DNA of 64,000 nucleotides from Sporothrix humicola (taxonomy: Eukaryota; Ascomycota; Sordariomycetes; Ophiostomatales; Ophiostomataceae): NCBI GenBank assembly GCA_021396245.1, contig WNYE01000043.1, positions 62,001 through 126,000 of the forward strand, given 5' to 3'. The position numbers and the translations under genes are program-made. Of the stretch, positions 1 through 12,195 are shown one piece after another. The notes beneath the pieces were generated by a model. The model saw nothing but the letters and a program-made list of their open reading frames with translations, had not been told where the DNA came from and searched no databases. Each line of letters begins with the position of its first letter. Within the stretch, counting starts at the first letter, position 1.

Positions 1-89
1 TGATGGAAACGGCGCATGACACGCTTTTTCGACTTTGAACGTGAGCGTCCATGTAGTCTTCTTTCTTTTGCCCCCAGAGAAGACGCCAT
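1..89 (-). CDS. possible 5' end of a gene running off the left edge
   Basis: Tentative partial gene. On the minus strand an ATG in good context (AAATGGC) at 89-87 opens a frame that reaches the window edge; its 29 residues are strongly basic (Arg/Lys/Ser-rich). About 205 bp upstream on the same strand is a TATAAA (294-299), followed by a pyrimidine-rich stretch (about 230-260), the usual look of a fungal promoter. A second, Cys-rich frame opens at 132 and is also unbroken to the edge, so frame choice is uncertain. I do not recognise either product. If real, the gene is head-to-head with FCY1 and shares its upstream region. Confidence 0.22.
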   Translation of the reverse strand, partial: MASSLGAKERRLHGRSRSKSKKRVMRRFH

Positions 90-293
90 TTCCGTGGCAG
101 ACTTGGACACAGATGCAGCATAGGCAGAACATGCACCTGTGAAAGCCTCGATGCACTACTGTGTAGTGACCACTGTGATCCACCAGTATGATACCGAGCC
201 CCCAGTTGGAAACGATTTTGATAAAATAAGAGAAGAAGGAAGAAGGAAGAAAAGGAAGAGAAAATTTCGTCAGATGGTGGGAGAGAGCAGGCC

Positions 294-299
294 TTTATA
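294..299 (-). promoter_or_regulatory. TATA box, minus strand
   Basis: TATAAA on the minus strand with a CT-rich run downstream. It would drive transcription towards the left edge and supports the tentative gene there. Sequence pattern only. Confidence 0.3.
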
Positions 300-470
300 T
301 ACTTGATGCGAAGATCTAGTTTCTGGACCAGTCATCAAGTCACGACGCCTAAATGTAAGCAACAGTATGGCCGTCTCGTCATCAACCAAGTTTAGCCTCT
401 TGTTTTGATATTAGCACGGGTACATCGTGACGTGTATTGTCGATGGTCGGCGCCGGCTTTCCATCTGGGT

Positions 471-477
471 TGACTCA
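471..477 (+). promoter_or_regulatory. TGACTCA (Gcn4/CPC1/AP-1-type) site
   Basis: Perfect TGACTCA heptamer in the divergent spacer between the left-edge gene and FCY1, about 960 bp upstream of the FCY1 ATG. This is the established bZIP core element; function here is inferred only. Confidence 0.25.
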
Positions 478-773
478 CCTGTCATTCTTTTCCATCTAAA
501 AAGAAAGGCCCAAGTACGGCTTACTTTGTGTATATGTCTTCTAGTAGCGAGCACACAATTTTTAAAAAAGAAATTCATTCTCACACTATGGCTATGCTTT
601 GATTCTGCAAAGTTTATCTTTTTGGTCCTGTCATTCTCATCATAGTTCCCGGTTTTGCATGGTGTCAACCAACACGATTTCTTTGTGGTTTTCGGTGTAT
701 TATTTTATCTCACTCATTTTTATCTATTTATGAATTTATTTAATCATCGTATGATTCCGTAGCACGTAACAGT

Positions 774-794
774 ATCACGGTAAACCACCGTGAT
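774..794. repeat. inverted repeat ATCACGGT-5-ACCGTGAT
   Basis: Perfect 8-bp arms with a 5-nt spacer, about 640 bp upstream of the FCY1 start. The size and symmetry fit an operator for a dimeric transcription factor; no factor can be named. Confidence 0.5.
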
Positions 795-838
795 CCGAAA
801 GAGGATGTCGTGATGTTAGTTATCGTTCTGTGAAAATC

Positions 839-854
839 ATCACGTGATACGTCA
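839..854. promoter_or_regulatory. palindrome ATCACGTGAT overlapping TACGTCA
   Basis: A 10-bp perfect palindrome with a central E-box CACGTG (839-848) runs into TACGTCA (848-854), a CRE/ATF-like core. It lies about 590 bp upstream of FCY1 and about 45 bp after the neighbouring inverted repeat, so the region looks like a small cluster of sites. The binding proteins (bHLH, bZIP) are inferred from the core sequences. Confidence 0.35.
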
Positions 855-1347
855 CGCGCCTGAACTAGACACCGCCATACTTGTCCTCAACACCCAAACT
901 TTCCTCAATTGTAAAACAGCAGAAATGCTCTCATGAGATATCAAGGGAAATGCCACAAACATTTCGACTCGCTGTCTTTCGTTTTCATTCTACCAAAGTA
1001 TGTCAGTGGCCAAATGACAGTCAAGTGTGGCTATCATCGGCGGCAAGACAAAAAAACGGAGAGCGGAGACGACTCCATCTTTGACAGATACGCGGTTTCT
1101 TTTTTCGAGTCTTTTCCAGTTTCCAGTTTTCCATGTGGCTACTCTAAAACGGCCACTAATCCCAAACGACACTACGACGTGCGGACTTGCGTATCTCCAA
1201 AATTTTTGCCCTTTTCAGACGTGGGACTCGATTTCTCGCAGTCTCCTTCCCTCGTCTTTTCAGCTCTTATCAGAACACCCTTTCAGAACACCCTTGTCAT
1301 CCTTTGCGCTTTCACACCCACACTCTCCTCCTTCCCTCCGCATTTTG

Positions 1348-1355
1348 TATATAAA
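1348..1355 (+). promoter_or_regulatory. TATA box of FCY1
   Basis: TATATAAA lies 82 bp before the FCY1 ATG, preceded by a CT-rich tract (about 1310-1340) and followed by a CT-rich leader. This is the normal arrangement of a well-expressed fungal housekeeping gene. Confidence 0.55.
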
Positions 1356-1436
1356 TCGCGGGGTTTCCACAACAAAGTCTACTTTTACTTTTCTTTTTTT
1401 AATTCAATTCCAAAACCACCATCTTCTACACACAAA

Positions 1437-2019
1437 ATGGCCACTCTTACCGACAAGGAAGCATTCGAGATTGCCTTTGAGGAGGCCAAGAAGGGCTTTG
1501 AAGAGGGCGGCGTCCCGGTGAGTCCCTCCCCTCATATCTAAGTCCTTATCGGAGGTGGCCGATGCCCCCCACGACACATCAAAAAAAATACTGACCACCC
1601 ACGTTTAGGTCGGCGGCGCCTTGGTCTCGGCCGACGGCAAGCTCATGGGCAAGGGCCGCAACCTGCGCGTCCAGCAGGGCTCGGCCATCCACCACGGCGA
1701 GACGTCGGCCCTGCTCGACAGCGGCCGCCGCCCGGCCAGCGACTACAAGGGCAGCACCATGTACACGACGCTGAGCCCCTGCGACATGTGCACGGGCGCG
1801 TGTTTGTTATATGGCGTGAGCCGCGTGGTGATTGGCGAGAACACGACGTTTCTGGGCGGCGAGGCGTACCTCAAGCAGCGGGGCGTCGAGGTGGTTGTGC
1901 TGGACGACCCGCGGTGCAAGGCGCTGATGGACGCTTTCATCGAGAAGAGCCCGGAGCTGTGGAACGAGGACATTTCGGTCGAGGAGCGGACGCGGGTCAA
2001 GGCCGGCACGATTGAGTAG
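1437..2019 (+). CDS. FCY1: cytosine deaminase
   Basis: Cytosolic pyrimidine-salvage enzyme: zinc-dependent hydrolysis of cytosine to uracil (family knowledge: it also activates 5-fluorocytosine). Two exons, 1437-1517 and 1609-2019, around a 91-bp GTGAGT...TTTAG intron, give 163 residues, close to the family's usual ~158. The catalytic zinc site is intact: His56-Gly-Glu58 (His ligand plus proton-shuttling Glu) and the SPC85DMC88 Cys pair. The start is the first ATG after the TATA box and CT-rich leader (ACAAAATGG). The gene is tail-to-tail with SNT2, with 575 bp between stop codons. The C-terminal exon is strongly GC3-biased like the other genes here, so nothing suggests recent transfer. Confidence 0.95.
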
Positions 2020-2594
2020 GAGAGTAGAGGAACGATGAAACTATAAGGAAACCAGAGACGATAGGTTGCATGATAGGAACGACGCATTGGATAGATGAAT
2101 GAAAGTTTACAGTTGAAGATCACAAGCACTTGGAAATAACGCGATGAGACGATGAGACGACGGGATTATGAAAAACAAGTCTTATTCCTTGGATGAAGTT
2201 TTGAATTCTTCTCAAAAAGACAGATTAACGCCAAAAGAACAATCGAGATGAAAATCAAACAAACAGTAACCTTGAACAGGTGATGATATCCCCCCTTTCC
2301 CATTTTCTGTCCCTTGCACCGAATCACTTCCAGCCAGAATTTCCGAAAATGGTATATGAAAATGTAAACAGACAAACAGAAATGTAAAACAACAAGGAAA
2401 ATGAACGAAATGAATAACAAGACCAATGCTGACAGACAAAGCAAATCACCCACGTTTGGGGATATAAACAACACAACGCACGCCGGACATTGAAGAAAAA
2501 AGAACAAGAGAAAAAGACAACAAAGAAGAAGAGTAAAAGTACATCAAAAAAGAAGGAAAAGAAAAGTAGAGTCAACCACAAGAGGTTTGTCTGT
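2020..2594. other. FCY1/SNT2 convergent spacer
   Basis: 575 bp between two stop codons, A-rich on the plus strand in its second half (T-rich on the SNT2 sense strand), as expected of 3' UTRs. No coding potential that I can support. Confidence 0.6.
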
Positions 2595-5500
2595 CTACGA
2601 CAGGAGATTCCGCAGCGACGGGTTCGAGCTGGCCGAGCTGCCGTTGCGCGGCTCGCTCGGCCGCGGCGGCGGGTTGTTTGCCGGCGGGCCGCGCAGCGTA
2701 AAGTCGTCGCGCGTCACGTACGACGAGCTATTATTGCTCGAGGACGCCGCCGACGACCGCTGTGGGTGCAGCATCTGCGCAAACGGATGGTGCGGGCTAG
2801 TGTTTTGCATGTGCGGCGACTGCGACGAGCCACCATATCCGGTATGCGACGAATGCCCGTACGGGTCTCTGCGGTCGCGGTCATAAGGGTCGCGGGTGCT
2901 GCGGTCGTACGGATCCCGAGCGCTCCGATCATGTCGATCGTGCCGGTCGTGCGACAGCGGCGGCGGACCACCACCCAAACTGCGGCGCGGCGGTGAGGGC
3001 GGACGGCCATTCATCATGCCACTGCCTTGGCTCATGTAGCTGCTGCCGCCGTTCTGCATCCCTCCGAGAGGCGGCGGGCGCAGGTGGTTTTGCGTGAAGC
3101 TGCTGCCCGAGCTCGAGGAGTACGGCGCCAAAGGCTCACGGCGCGACGAGTGTGGCGGCGGCGGAGGCGGTGCCTGTTGTGCAGCCGGAGGCGGGCGGCG
3201 CCAGTCGTTGTAGGCAGACGGCGACGATTGGGACGGTGGACCGTGGTACGAGTGGACTGGTTGGGGTGGCGGCGGAGGCGGGGCCTGCTGCTGCTGCGGG
3301 ACAGACGACCGAGGCGGCACCGGCATCGAGTGCGGCGAGTGATGCTGCATGTGCGGGGCCGAGTGCATTGTGTGGGGTGACGGCGTGCCGCGAGACGACG
3401 TGGGACGCATCGATGTGAGAGGTGGCGGTGCCTGGTGAGGCAAGGGCGGAGGCGGCGGGGGAGCCGCGCCAGGCGGTGCAGGCCAGTAGCGAGGCCCCAT
3501 GTCAGGCGGCGACCGCGACGAGCCCATTCCCGAAGGAGGAGGAGGACCACCGCTGCTGCCTGGCGGCGGAGGAGCGTGCGAGGAAGCAGGCAGCTGCTGC
3601 GGGTGCGAGTAAGGCGACTGGCGAGGCGGCTCGGGGCGCGAGTGGTCGACGGGGTGCAGGATATGATGGTGGTGCGAAGACTGTTGTGAGCGCGGAGGCT
3701 GCAGCTGCGAGGGTGTCGGCGGCTGTGACAGAGACTGCGAGGGAGGCGGGAGTGCCTGTTGCTGCTGTTGAGGCTGCTGCTGTGGAGGCTGCTGGGCTGG
3801 CATCAAAGGCGGACCTGGGTGCAGCTGGGTCTGTGGCGGCGGCGGCTGGCGAGATAGGTCCGACTCGGGCGGGTAGCGAGGTGCCAGGCGCTGCATGTCG
3901 TCGGCCGCGTACGGCTCCTCTTCTCTCTTAACGACGGAGCGATGTTCGGGGCCGCGAGGAGGCTGGCTGGGCGTGCCCGTCAGGCTGTGCGGGAGGTGGC
4001 TCTGGCTGCTGCCGCTGCGGTGGTGCTGGTGGTGGTGCGGTCCAGCACTGTGGGGCGAAGCCAGCGGATGAGCTTGGGCTTGGGCTTGAGCGTGGGGATG
4101 GCCGTGGCCAGTGCCGTTGGCAAACTCGCTGACGACACCGCGAGCGAGCTCGTGTTCCTGAGCGCGCTCTTGCTCGCGGTGGACGTGCTCGAGGCCGTGG
4201 ACGGCGCGGTCGTGCATCTCGCGGTCGGCGCTGTTGTTGTTGTTGTTGTTGCCGCCGTTATTAATATGAGGCGTCGGCTTGCGGCCCATCTTCTTGCACT
4301 TGTGGCACTGGTAGTTGCGCTGCGCGACAAACTTTTGCGCTTCCTCGCCCATCTTGCCGTAGAACCCGTTGGCCAGCTCGCGCTCCTGCGTCTTGTCGAT
4401 CGCGTGCCACTTGGGGCTGACATCGCTGCCGCACGTCAGGCAGACCTTGTTATCCTTGATCTTCTTGACGCCGACGCCCGACACGGCCGACAGCAGCTTG
4501 CTGCTAAAGTCGCCGTTGAGGTACACCGAGCCCTGCCGGCTGCTGTTGCTGCCGTTGCTAGTCGGTGCCGTGTTCTGGTCGGGCGACGACCCTCTGCCGG
4601 CGGCCGAGTTGGCGCCCGCGACAAGCGAGCCGGACATCTTGGACGCCAGCGACAAAAGGTTGGCCTTGCGCGCGCAGCCGGTCAGGGCCAGGTCGGCCTG
4701 CTTGTAGTTCTCGACGTAAAACTGGAGACCCGACTTGTTGGACTCGTCAATCTTCTCGTACGGCATGTACGCCGACGTCTTGAGCGGGATGTGGTCGCGG
4801 CACCAGATGCCCGGCACCAGCTGGCCGTTGACGCCGTTCAGCGTCACAATGTTGGCCTGGTCGCGGCGCGAGCCCTTGACGGGCACATGGTCAAAGCCAA
4901 AGACGTAGCCGGCCTCGTGGGCGCACTGCACGTGGAACGGCGCCCTACACTGGTTGCACGAGACACACGCGCCCGTCGACTTGGTCTTGCAGATCTTGCA
5001 CTGCTCGTCGAATCTAGCGCGAGGCACAGACGCAACACCTTCCGCCGGCTCGAGCGCGCGCGCCCGGCCAAACTTGATCTCGGGCGTCCACACGGCGCAC
5101 GTGACGTGGATCCAGTTGTTGTCGGCCGTGCGTTTGAGCGCCTCGCGCGGGTGGAGGGGCTTGTTAAGCTCTTCCTGGCGCTTCCGATAGTAGTCGTCGG
5201 CCTTCTTGGCCTGCTCGCGCTCGATGCGGTCCCGCTCGCGGCCGTGCGCGTCGGACCGCTTGCTATGCGACGACGATGTCTGGGAGGCGTTGCCGGTGGC
5301 GGGCTTCGAGTGCTCGACGGGGCACAGGACACAGTTGTAGTCGATCGACATGTGCGGGTTGCGGTCGTTGGAGCACATGTCGCAGAGCCACTTGAGCGGG
5401 TTGCGGTTGTCGAGAACACCGTAGCAGCTCTTGTGCACCGTCAGGCGGCAGTCGCGGCACACCATGCGCTGGTCCTCGGTCTGCAGGTCCATCTTGAGAC

Positions 5501-8500
5501 AGACAGCACAGGGTAGCTTCTTGGGCTCGGGGAGCAGCTCGGCCACGGCGCGCGATCCAGCAGCAGGCGTCGAGCCGTTGCTGGCACGACCGCCACCAGT
5601 GGCACGCTCTGCCGTGGCGGAACGGTCGCGGTCGGCGGCAGCCCGCTCGGCGTTGGCCCTTTCTCTGTCGCGGCGCCTGCTGTTCGAGGTCGATGGCGCC
5701 AGGCTCGAGGCCGAGTCCGATGCGTTGTAGTCGGCGTCCTTGTCGGCAGCGCTGCCGTTCTGGCCCTTGAGCCGTTTGCGTGGAGGCTCCGACGAATGGG
5801 TGGCGCTAAAGTTGGCTTCAGTGAGGCGGATCATCTCTTCGGCCGAGGCGATTTCCTTCATCAGCTCATCGTCCAGCTTGCGCTTGACCAGGCGGCCGCC
5901 TGCATTCGTGACCTTGGCCGTCAGGGCCTCCACATCCTCCCATTGCACGGCATAGCGGCGCCAGAGCTCGGAGCAGCGGCGGCACAAAGCAGCCACAAAC
6001 TGCTGGCTGTTCTGGTTCTGGTTGCGGTCGCGGTTCGAGCTGCGGTTGTTGCCTCCACCAAACGACTCGGCAAGAACGCCTGTCGGCACGGCTGCGGGCG
6101 CACGGCGCCACTGTCGAGAAGTCTTGGTGTTACAGAACTTGCACTGGAACTGGCGCTTGTGCACGACGGCCTTGTCGGTGTCAAAGGCGGAGTCGTCCAT
6201 GTCGTCGGCCACATCGTCCTGAATCTTATTCGCGGCTGCAGCTTCGGCCTTCTTGGCTTCCTTCGCCTCCTTCTTGCCCTTGCGGCTGGCGTTGTTGCCC
6301 CAGATGATCTTGCCGCGCTCGCTCTTCTTCCAGGCGTAGTAGTAGCGCACAATGTGGCCGTAATGCACCGTCTTGACCGTACGTGTCACCGACTGGAGTT
6401 CGGAGCCAAACTTAGTGATCGCCTCCTCGAAACGCTTGTACTCGTTCGCATTGAGAAGAGGCTCTCCGAATTCCGTCGCTTTCTTGTGGTCGAGCTCCTT
6501 GAGCGCCTTTTCCGTGTTAAAGTTGTTCTTGTACAGCAGTCCTGCCGCGACGTCGTGTAAGTTGGTCGAGCGTTCCGGAATGCCGAGCTTTGTGGCCTTG
6601 GCGACGGCCTTATCCATGTACTTGTCGATGGCCTCGTCGGAGATATCGGGCGTCGTCCTCTTCTTGGGCTCCTTGGTCTCGGGCGGGTCAATGTCCATCT
6701 TGGAGTCGGCGTCTGCGTCGGCATCGGCCTTGGGAGCCGGCTTCTCGACAGGCGGTTCGCACGGCGGCGCATTGGGTGACTTGTAAAGCAATGTTGCCGT
6801 ATTACGCTCGTCATCTTCAGGATAATCCTGGCCACGTTCAATATATCCAGCAGGAGTGTCCTGGATCCACTTGGGGCGGCTTTCGCGCTCGCGCTCATAT
6901 GCGGCAAGCGCCTCCTTGTTCTGGCGTGCTTCGCGGCGAGTGGCCTTCTTGATGTCGGGCGGCATCACATACTCGACAGGCCGGCCGGGCCATGGCAGGA
7001 CGACTGCCTGGTGACGGGGACCAACGCGGGTCGCAGCGCGCGGATAAATGCGATCATCGTAATCCAGGGCGTCCTCGACCTTGCAGTGAATACCGAGGTA
7101 CCGGAACGGCCACAAGCTTGCCTGGTACTGCTGCTCGGCTGTTGCTGGCGGATGTGCGTCTTCGTCCTCATCTGCACTGGTGCGGCCAGTGTCTCCACCA
7201 GCCTCGTCGTCGTCGTCGTCAAACATCTCATCGTCGTCAGCGGCGGTGGCGCCAGCAGCAGCTGCTGCGGCCGCATCGGGAGTACGGCCGTCAATGACAT
7301 TCGGCGTGTGGCGTGCCTCGAGCAGGCGTTCCTGGGCACGACTGCATGCAGCACAGGACCACGCGAAACCGCGAGAGGGTTTCTTCAGCAGGGGCGGTCG
7401 CACACAGCTCATGTGGTAGGTCTTTGTGCAAACAGCACAGTCGACGGAGTTGTTGCTAAAAAGTGGATCCCGTTAGCGCCTTGTTCGCGTCATGTAATGG
7501 GCTAACCATATCGGGAAATAGAGTGTGGGGCGCATGCATAAAATAGGCGATAAAACAGAAAAACAATTAAAAAGGCAAAAGGAAGGGCAAAAGGGCGAGG
7601 AAAATATGGGAACCCAATAGGAGAGAGCCCAAGAGCAAGGGAACAGCCAAGGCAGGCCGGCCAAGGGGGACAACACAGAGAAAGAGGGAAAAGAGAGGAA
7701 ATGGGCAGGAAATCGAGACGTCAGGAATGGGGGCCAGTGATTGAGGATATTGGTGATTTCGGTGAGAAGACCCTAAATGAACAAGGAAACGGGGAAAAAA
7801 CAAGAGGCGTATTTTTGGGGGTTGTACTTACTTTGCACAAAAGCCGCTGCAGCGCTTGCACTGCTTTGCAGCAGCCGTGAGATCCTTTCCACGCCCCTGC
7901 TCGATCAAGATGTAGCGCCAGCGCTCGTGGAGCACCTTTTTGACGCGATCGGGCACATTGACGATCTGGAAAGTCGGGATGACCTCGTAATTTTTCTGGA
8001 TGTAGCGGTCGTAGAGCTTATCGAACCAGAAGCAGTTGGGCTCTCTGCGGTACTGATCCAGGCTGGCGATTTCGGCCTTGTGCTTGATTGTGCATTTGCC
8101 GCGGAGCGCAGTCAACGGCGAAATGTCAGAGTGCATGGTGGCGAAAATGGAGCGAGTGTCCTGAGCTTTGCGACCAATATCCCTAGGGCGGTAGTACCAA
8201 TTCACGCGCAGCGCATCGACAGGCATCGCGGTGTTGTTCTTTTTGTGCATGAATTCCATCACTCGCCCCAAATAGTAGGGCTCGCCAGGCGGTTCGCATA
8301 CCAGGTATACGTGGTCTGACAGGTTGAGACAGGTTAGAAACGGCGACAAAAGGCCGCGAAAAAAGAGGGCAAGAAGAAATGAAGACGGGGGAAATGCTTA
8401 CCGTTTACGCTCAACACCGAGCCGTCGTCGGCTACCAGGCGGCCCTCCTTGTTAGGCTTGGCCCCGTGCTTTTCGAACGTCATCAGGTTCGTGTTGCCGT

Positions 8501-9548
8501 AGCCGTTGGTGCCGTCGGCGTGTGCTGAGGATGCTGCGGCTGCTGCGGCGGCGGCGGCGGCTGCGCCGTTCTTCTTCAGCGAAATGTTGAGCAGTGGCGT
8601 AGACGAGCCGTGTGTCGACGTGCCGTTGCTGCCGTTGCTAGTGGCTGCCTTGTCGTTGGCGCCAGAGGCTGCCTTGCGCTTCCGCGGGTTCGAAGACGAC
8701 GACTGGGATTGACTGCTGTAGCCGCTGCCGTTTGTCGATGCGCTCGCGTGGTCCTTGTCCTTGTGCTGCGACTGTGATGACGAGGACTTGCCGTGGCTCG
8801 TGCCGTTCTGGTGGCTGCTGCTGCCGGTTGCGCTGTCGGACGCGTTGGCGGACGACGATGGCAAAGGCTTGCGTATCCGCTCGCGTTCGGAGCTGCTGTT
8901 GTCCTTACTTGGGCGGAGGGGTTGGTCCAAGAGCGACGTGGATGACGCGCCGTTTGCTGATGAGTTGCCGTTGGCGTTCGATTTGCGCGATGACGACGAG
9001 GAAGACTCAGCCTTCTTTGGTGCCTCGTCTTCGCGGCGTTCCGGGTACATTTCGAACATGTCTACATCCTTATCCTCCGCGTAGTTGGGACGCGCGCCGC
9101 CGGCACGGCGCGAGGAGCGTGTGCCGTAGTGGGATGCGGCGTCGCCGTTTGCTGCAGCTGCTGAGTCGCCGTTGGTGCTGTCTCGTGATGGCCGTTTTGT
9201 CGTTGATGATGACGAGTTGGCGGCGGCAGCCGGTGATGGTGAGCGACGCGCGCGATTTGCGCTGCTGGATGCTGGTGGTGTGGGATCCGACATCTTGGGC
9301 AGGACGGAGTAGGAAGAGGATGCTAAGGAGGCGGGCAGTTTGTGTGAGGAAGAGTTTGAGGACTGGGGTTTGGGTGATAATGACTTGGAAGACGGCAGGG
9401 CAGATCTGGCCGAGCCGGTGGCGGCAGCGGCAGAAGCGGTGGTCGCGGACGCTGAGGACGACGAGCCCTCAGCGGCTGCACTGCCACTGCTGGGTTGTGA
9501 TGATTTGGGAGGCGCCATGGTGGGCGTCGTGGTTGGCGATGGCGCCAA
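2595..9548 (-). CDS. SNT2: SNT2-type BAH/PHD/SANT chromatin protein
   Basis: Nuclear chromatin reader. In yeast Snt2 works with Ecm5 and Rpd3 in stress transcription and has ubiquitin-ligase activity on excess histones; that role is inferred here. Three exons (9548-8402, 8315-7832, 7455-2595) give 2,163 residues. In order: Ser/Ala/Asn-rich N-terminus (1-375); BAH domain (about 383-510); a PHD finger (about 535-581) built across the second intron; ELM2-like segment (about 650-712); SANT (about 886-926); GATA-like finger CKFC...CRRC (about 982-1038); PHD2 (about 1193-1239); extended PHD (about 1252-1393); a second GATA-like pair CLTC...CHKC (about 1550-1597); then about 560 residues rich in Pro, Gln, His and Ser. 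The intron joins are supported by the BAH and PHD motifs reading through. The start at 9548 is the first ATG of the open frame; MAPP at residue 11 is an alternative. Confidence 0.93.
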
Positions 9549-12195
9549 TGGAGACTGTTGTTGTGGTGGTGATCCAACCCAGAAATGGAGATGCGTGGGA
9601 AGAAAAGAAGAAGAAGAAGTTGGAAAGGAAGGAAAGAAGAAAGAAAGAGGGAGTGGACGTGCGGCGGCCCGCCACTACTACAACGCACGGGGAAAAGGTG
9701 AGGTGTGGTGAGGGAGAAAAGGGAGAGTGGATGTTGACTAGCAGCGGAAGGCAAACTCCATGTGCACCTTTGGCCAGGCACGCGCAGAAAGAGGAAATGG
9801 GCTAATAAGGAGAAAGGGAAAGAAGAAGGAGAGTGCTTGCGTGCGTGACGAAATGCAAGAAACCGGCGATCTAGCAAAACAACGGCGTTGCGGGCGGGAA
9901 ATGCATCACGTTGGGATCTACGTGACGTGAATAGAGCCGTTGGCGAAAGTGAGAGTGAGAAATCGGTTGTTGCTGGTTGGGTGAAGAAAAGCCCGTGGCG
10001 TTGGTTGCGGCCGTTGCGTTGTTGTTGTGTTGACAGTTGATGGTAGATGGGAGGAGGGAAAGGAAGAAAAGGAAAAGGATGGGAAAGGAAAAAGGGAAAA
10101 GAGGAAAGAAGGGACAAAACGAAATTAGCGAGGTAGCTCGTCCTCGACGATGGGCGGGTCAAAGGCCGTGTGGACGCGGAGGACGAGTGGTTGTGATTGT
10201 GGTGGTGAGAGAGAGAAAGAGAGAAAAGGGAAAGAAAAGAGGATGAGAATAAGAAAATATGAGAATAAGAGAGGTACGGAGAAGTGAGAGTACGACGTTT
10301 AGGTAAGAGGACGAAGGAAGGAATACAAGAGGAAGGCAGCAGAAAACAGAAAAGAACTAAGAAGGGAAAGAAAGGTAAGAAGGAAAAGGTCGAGTTAGAC
10401 CCAAAGGGCGACTAAGAAGGCCGTGCAGCCAACGGTTCCCGGCCAAGTAAGACGGGAGTGGCAGGCGTGTCGAGCAGGGGACGTTCGTGGGCGACGCGAG
10501 GGAAGCGGAAGGGGAAAAAAGGTGGCAATAGGCACGGAAGGGGGCGTGTGTAAGGTTGTCGAAAAAAAGGATGATATGTGGTCGAAAAAGAATCGAGCTA
10601 GTGACGGGAGTCGAGCGAACGGGACGTCAAAAGAAGGACTGCAGGGCCAGAGAGACTAGAGCCGGACCTGTGCGGACGGCGGGAGGCGTCACGGAGAAGG
10701 AGAGAGATGCTGTCGAGAGGCGAGGTCGAGAGTCGAATGACAGAAAAACAGAATGGCAAAATGCAGTGATAAAATACAGACAAGGGGAAAACGAGGAGAC
10801 AAGAATCGTATGTGCACAAGCTGAACGGCCTGGATGTGGTACGGTTGGAATGCGGTCGGGCAGGGAGAGCGAACAAAGGGAGCGTGGGTGGTGTTGACAG
10901 GGCGGAAGCGTGAAGTGTCAAGAGTGAAATGTGAGGGTGGGAAGTTGAGAAGTTGAGAAGCGAGGTGCTGAGAAACTGGGCGATGTCGATGGGGAGCGAG
11001 AATGCAAAGAAGACACGCAAAACCGGAAACTACGACGTGCATAATACAAGGGAAGGAACGACGATACGAAGGTGCATATTTGCCCGCAAAAGGCAGGAAC
11101 GACATGCCTACGACAACTACACAAGTACGTGAATATACTTGTATGGGAAGGTGCACACACAAGACAGCGAGGTCACAAAACACAAAACGCAATCGACGAC
11201 TATCGCTCCTTCTAGATTCGATGCACTTCGAGAAAGAGCCGAGAACAACAGGAAAGAGCGAGACCAGCGAGAAACAGCAGACAGAACGGTCGTGAAAAAA
11301 AAGAGACAATGAGCGCGCGGATGATGGGTGATATATATGGGGAAAGTGGAAATGAGAGGCCGAGACGGGTCGTGGGCCTGGGGTCCCCTGGGAGTTTTTT
11401 CTGGGAGTTCTGGGAGGGGGGTTTTGGGACTGGGACTAGGGGGGTGTGTGGATAATAGTCAGTCGTAGTGTGTTATGGGTGAGTGATGGGCAATGGCACA
11501 AAGACAGGGAAGGATGGGCGACGGGGCTACTACGACATGACCACGACGGACGACGTACAACTACAATTTAAAGAAAGAGCAAAGACCACGCCGTGCGTAC
11601 TTTATTAAAATAGCGATGGCAGTCGCTCGATGCAAAAGGCAAAGAGGAAGGAGGACATGCGGCGATTGGGGAACGACATTAAAGAGGGAAAGCAGAAGGA
11701 GCGATGAAGACAGATGGACGGGCAAGAGCGATACACGAGCGAGAAAGAAAGAGGGAAGGAGAGAAAGAGAGAAGGAGCCGGGCGAGACAGATCAGAGTGG
11801 GCCATTCTTCCCTTGTTGGACTGCGATGGCCGTCAGTCATATCACACACAAACGGGCGAGCCGGTCTCATGCGGCGGCGGACGGAGCCATGCGTTGGTGC
11901 GATCCGTCCAAGGCGATGATTGAGTGCCTGAAAAACTACAATGAAATAAATACGTTTATCGAATTCTGAACAATTGATGAGAACATAACGATGGAAAGAG
12001 CGTTGATGTCGATGGTGAAAATGAATTGCAAGGAAGGAGGTCGAGTAAGAAGGTCGAGGAAGGAGGTCCAAGGAAGGTGCGGGCGACGGTCGTTGTGTCG
12101 TCGAATGGTGGGCTCGTCCTTTTTTGGAAGGGGGGGCGAGATGTTGGCTGGCGTTGGCGGCGCTGGGCCCAGCCCAGTCCCAGGCTGTGGCCCTG
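9549..12195. other. SNT2 upstream region, no supportable gene
   Basis: From about 9590 to 11800 the plus strand is purine-rich (long GGAAAG/GAAAGAG runs), meaning the SNT2 sense strand is CT-rich, the signature of fungal promoters and long 5' leaders. Open frames here (up to 279 codons) are compositional: Ser/Phe/Leu/Pro-rich and without motifs. A small satellite-like AG pattern occurs near 10040-10260. Probably SNT2 leader and promoter; I see no separate gene. Confidence 0.5.

Noticed and set aside
3942..5516. 524-codon plus-strand open frame inside SNT2
   Set aside because: It is antisense to clear BAH/PHD-protein coding sequence; GC-rich third positions make antisense frames stop-poor. 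The translation is Val/Ala/Arg/Leu-rich and has no domain.
9323..10162. 279-codon minus-strand frame upstream of SNT2
   Set aside because: It overlaps the SNT2 N-terminal exon in another frame and is Ser/Phe/Pro/Leu-rich, as expected of a CT-rich leader.
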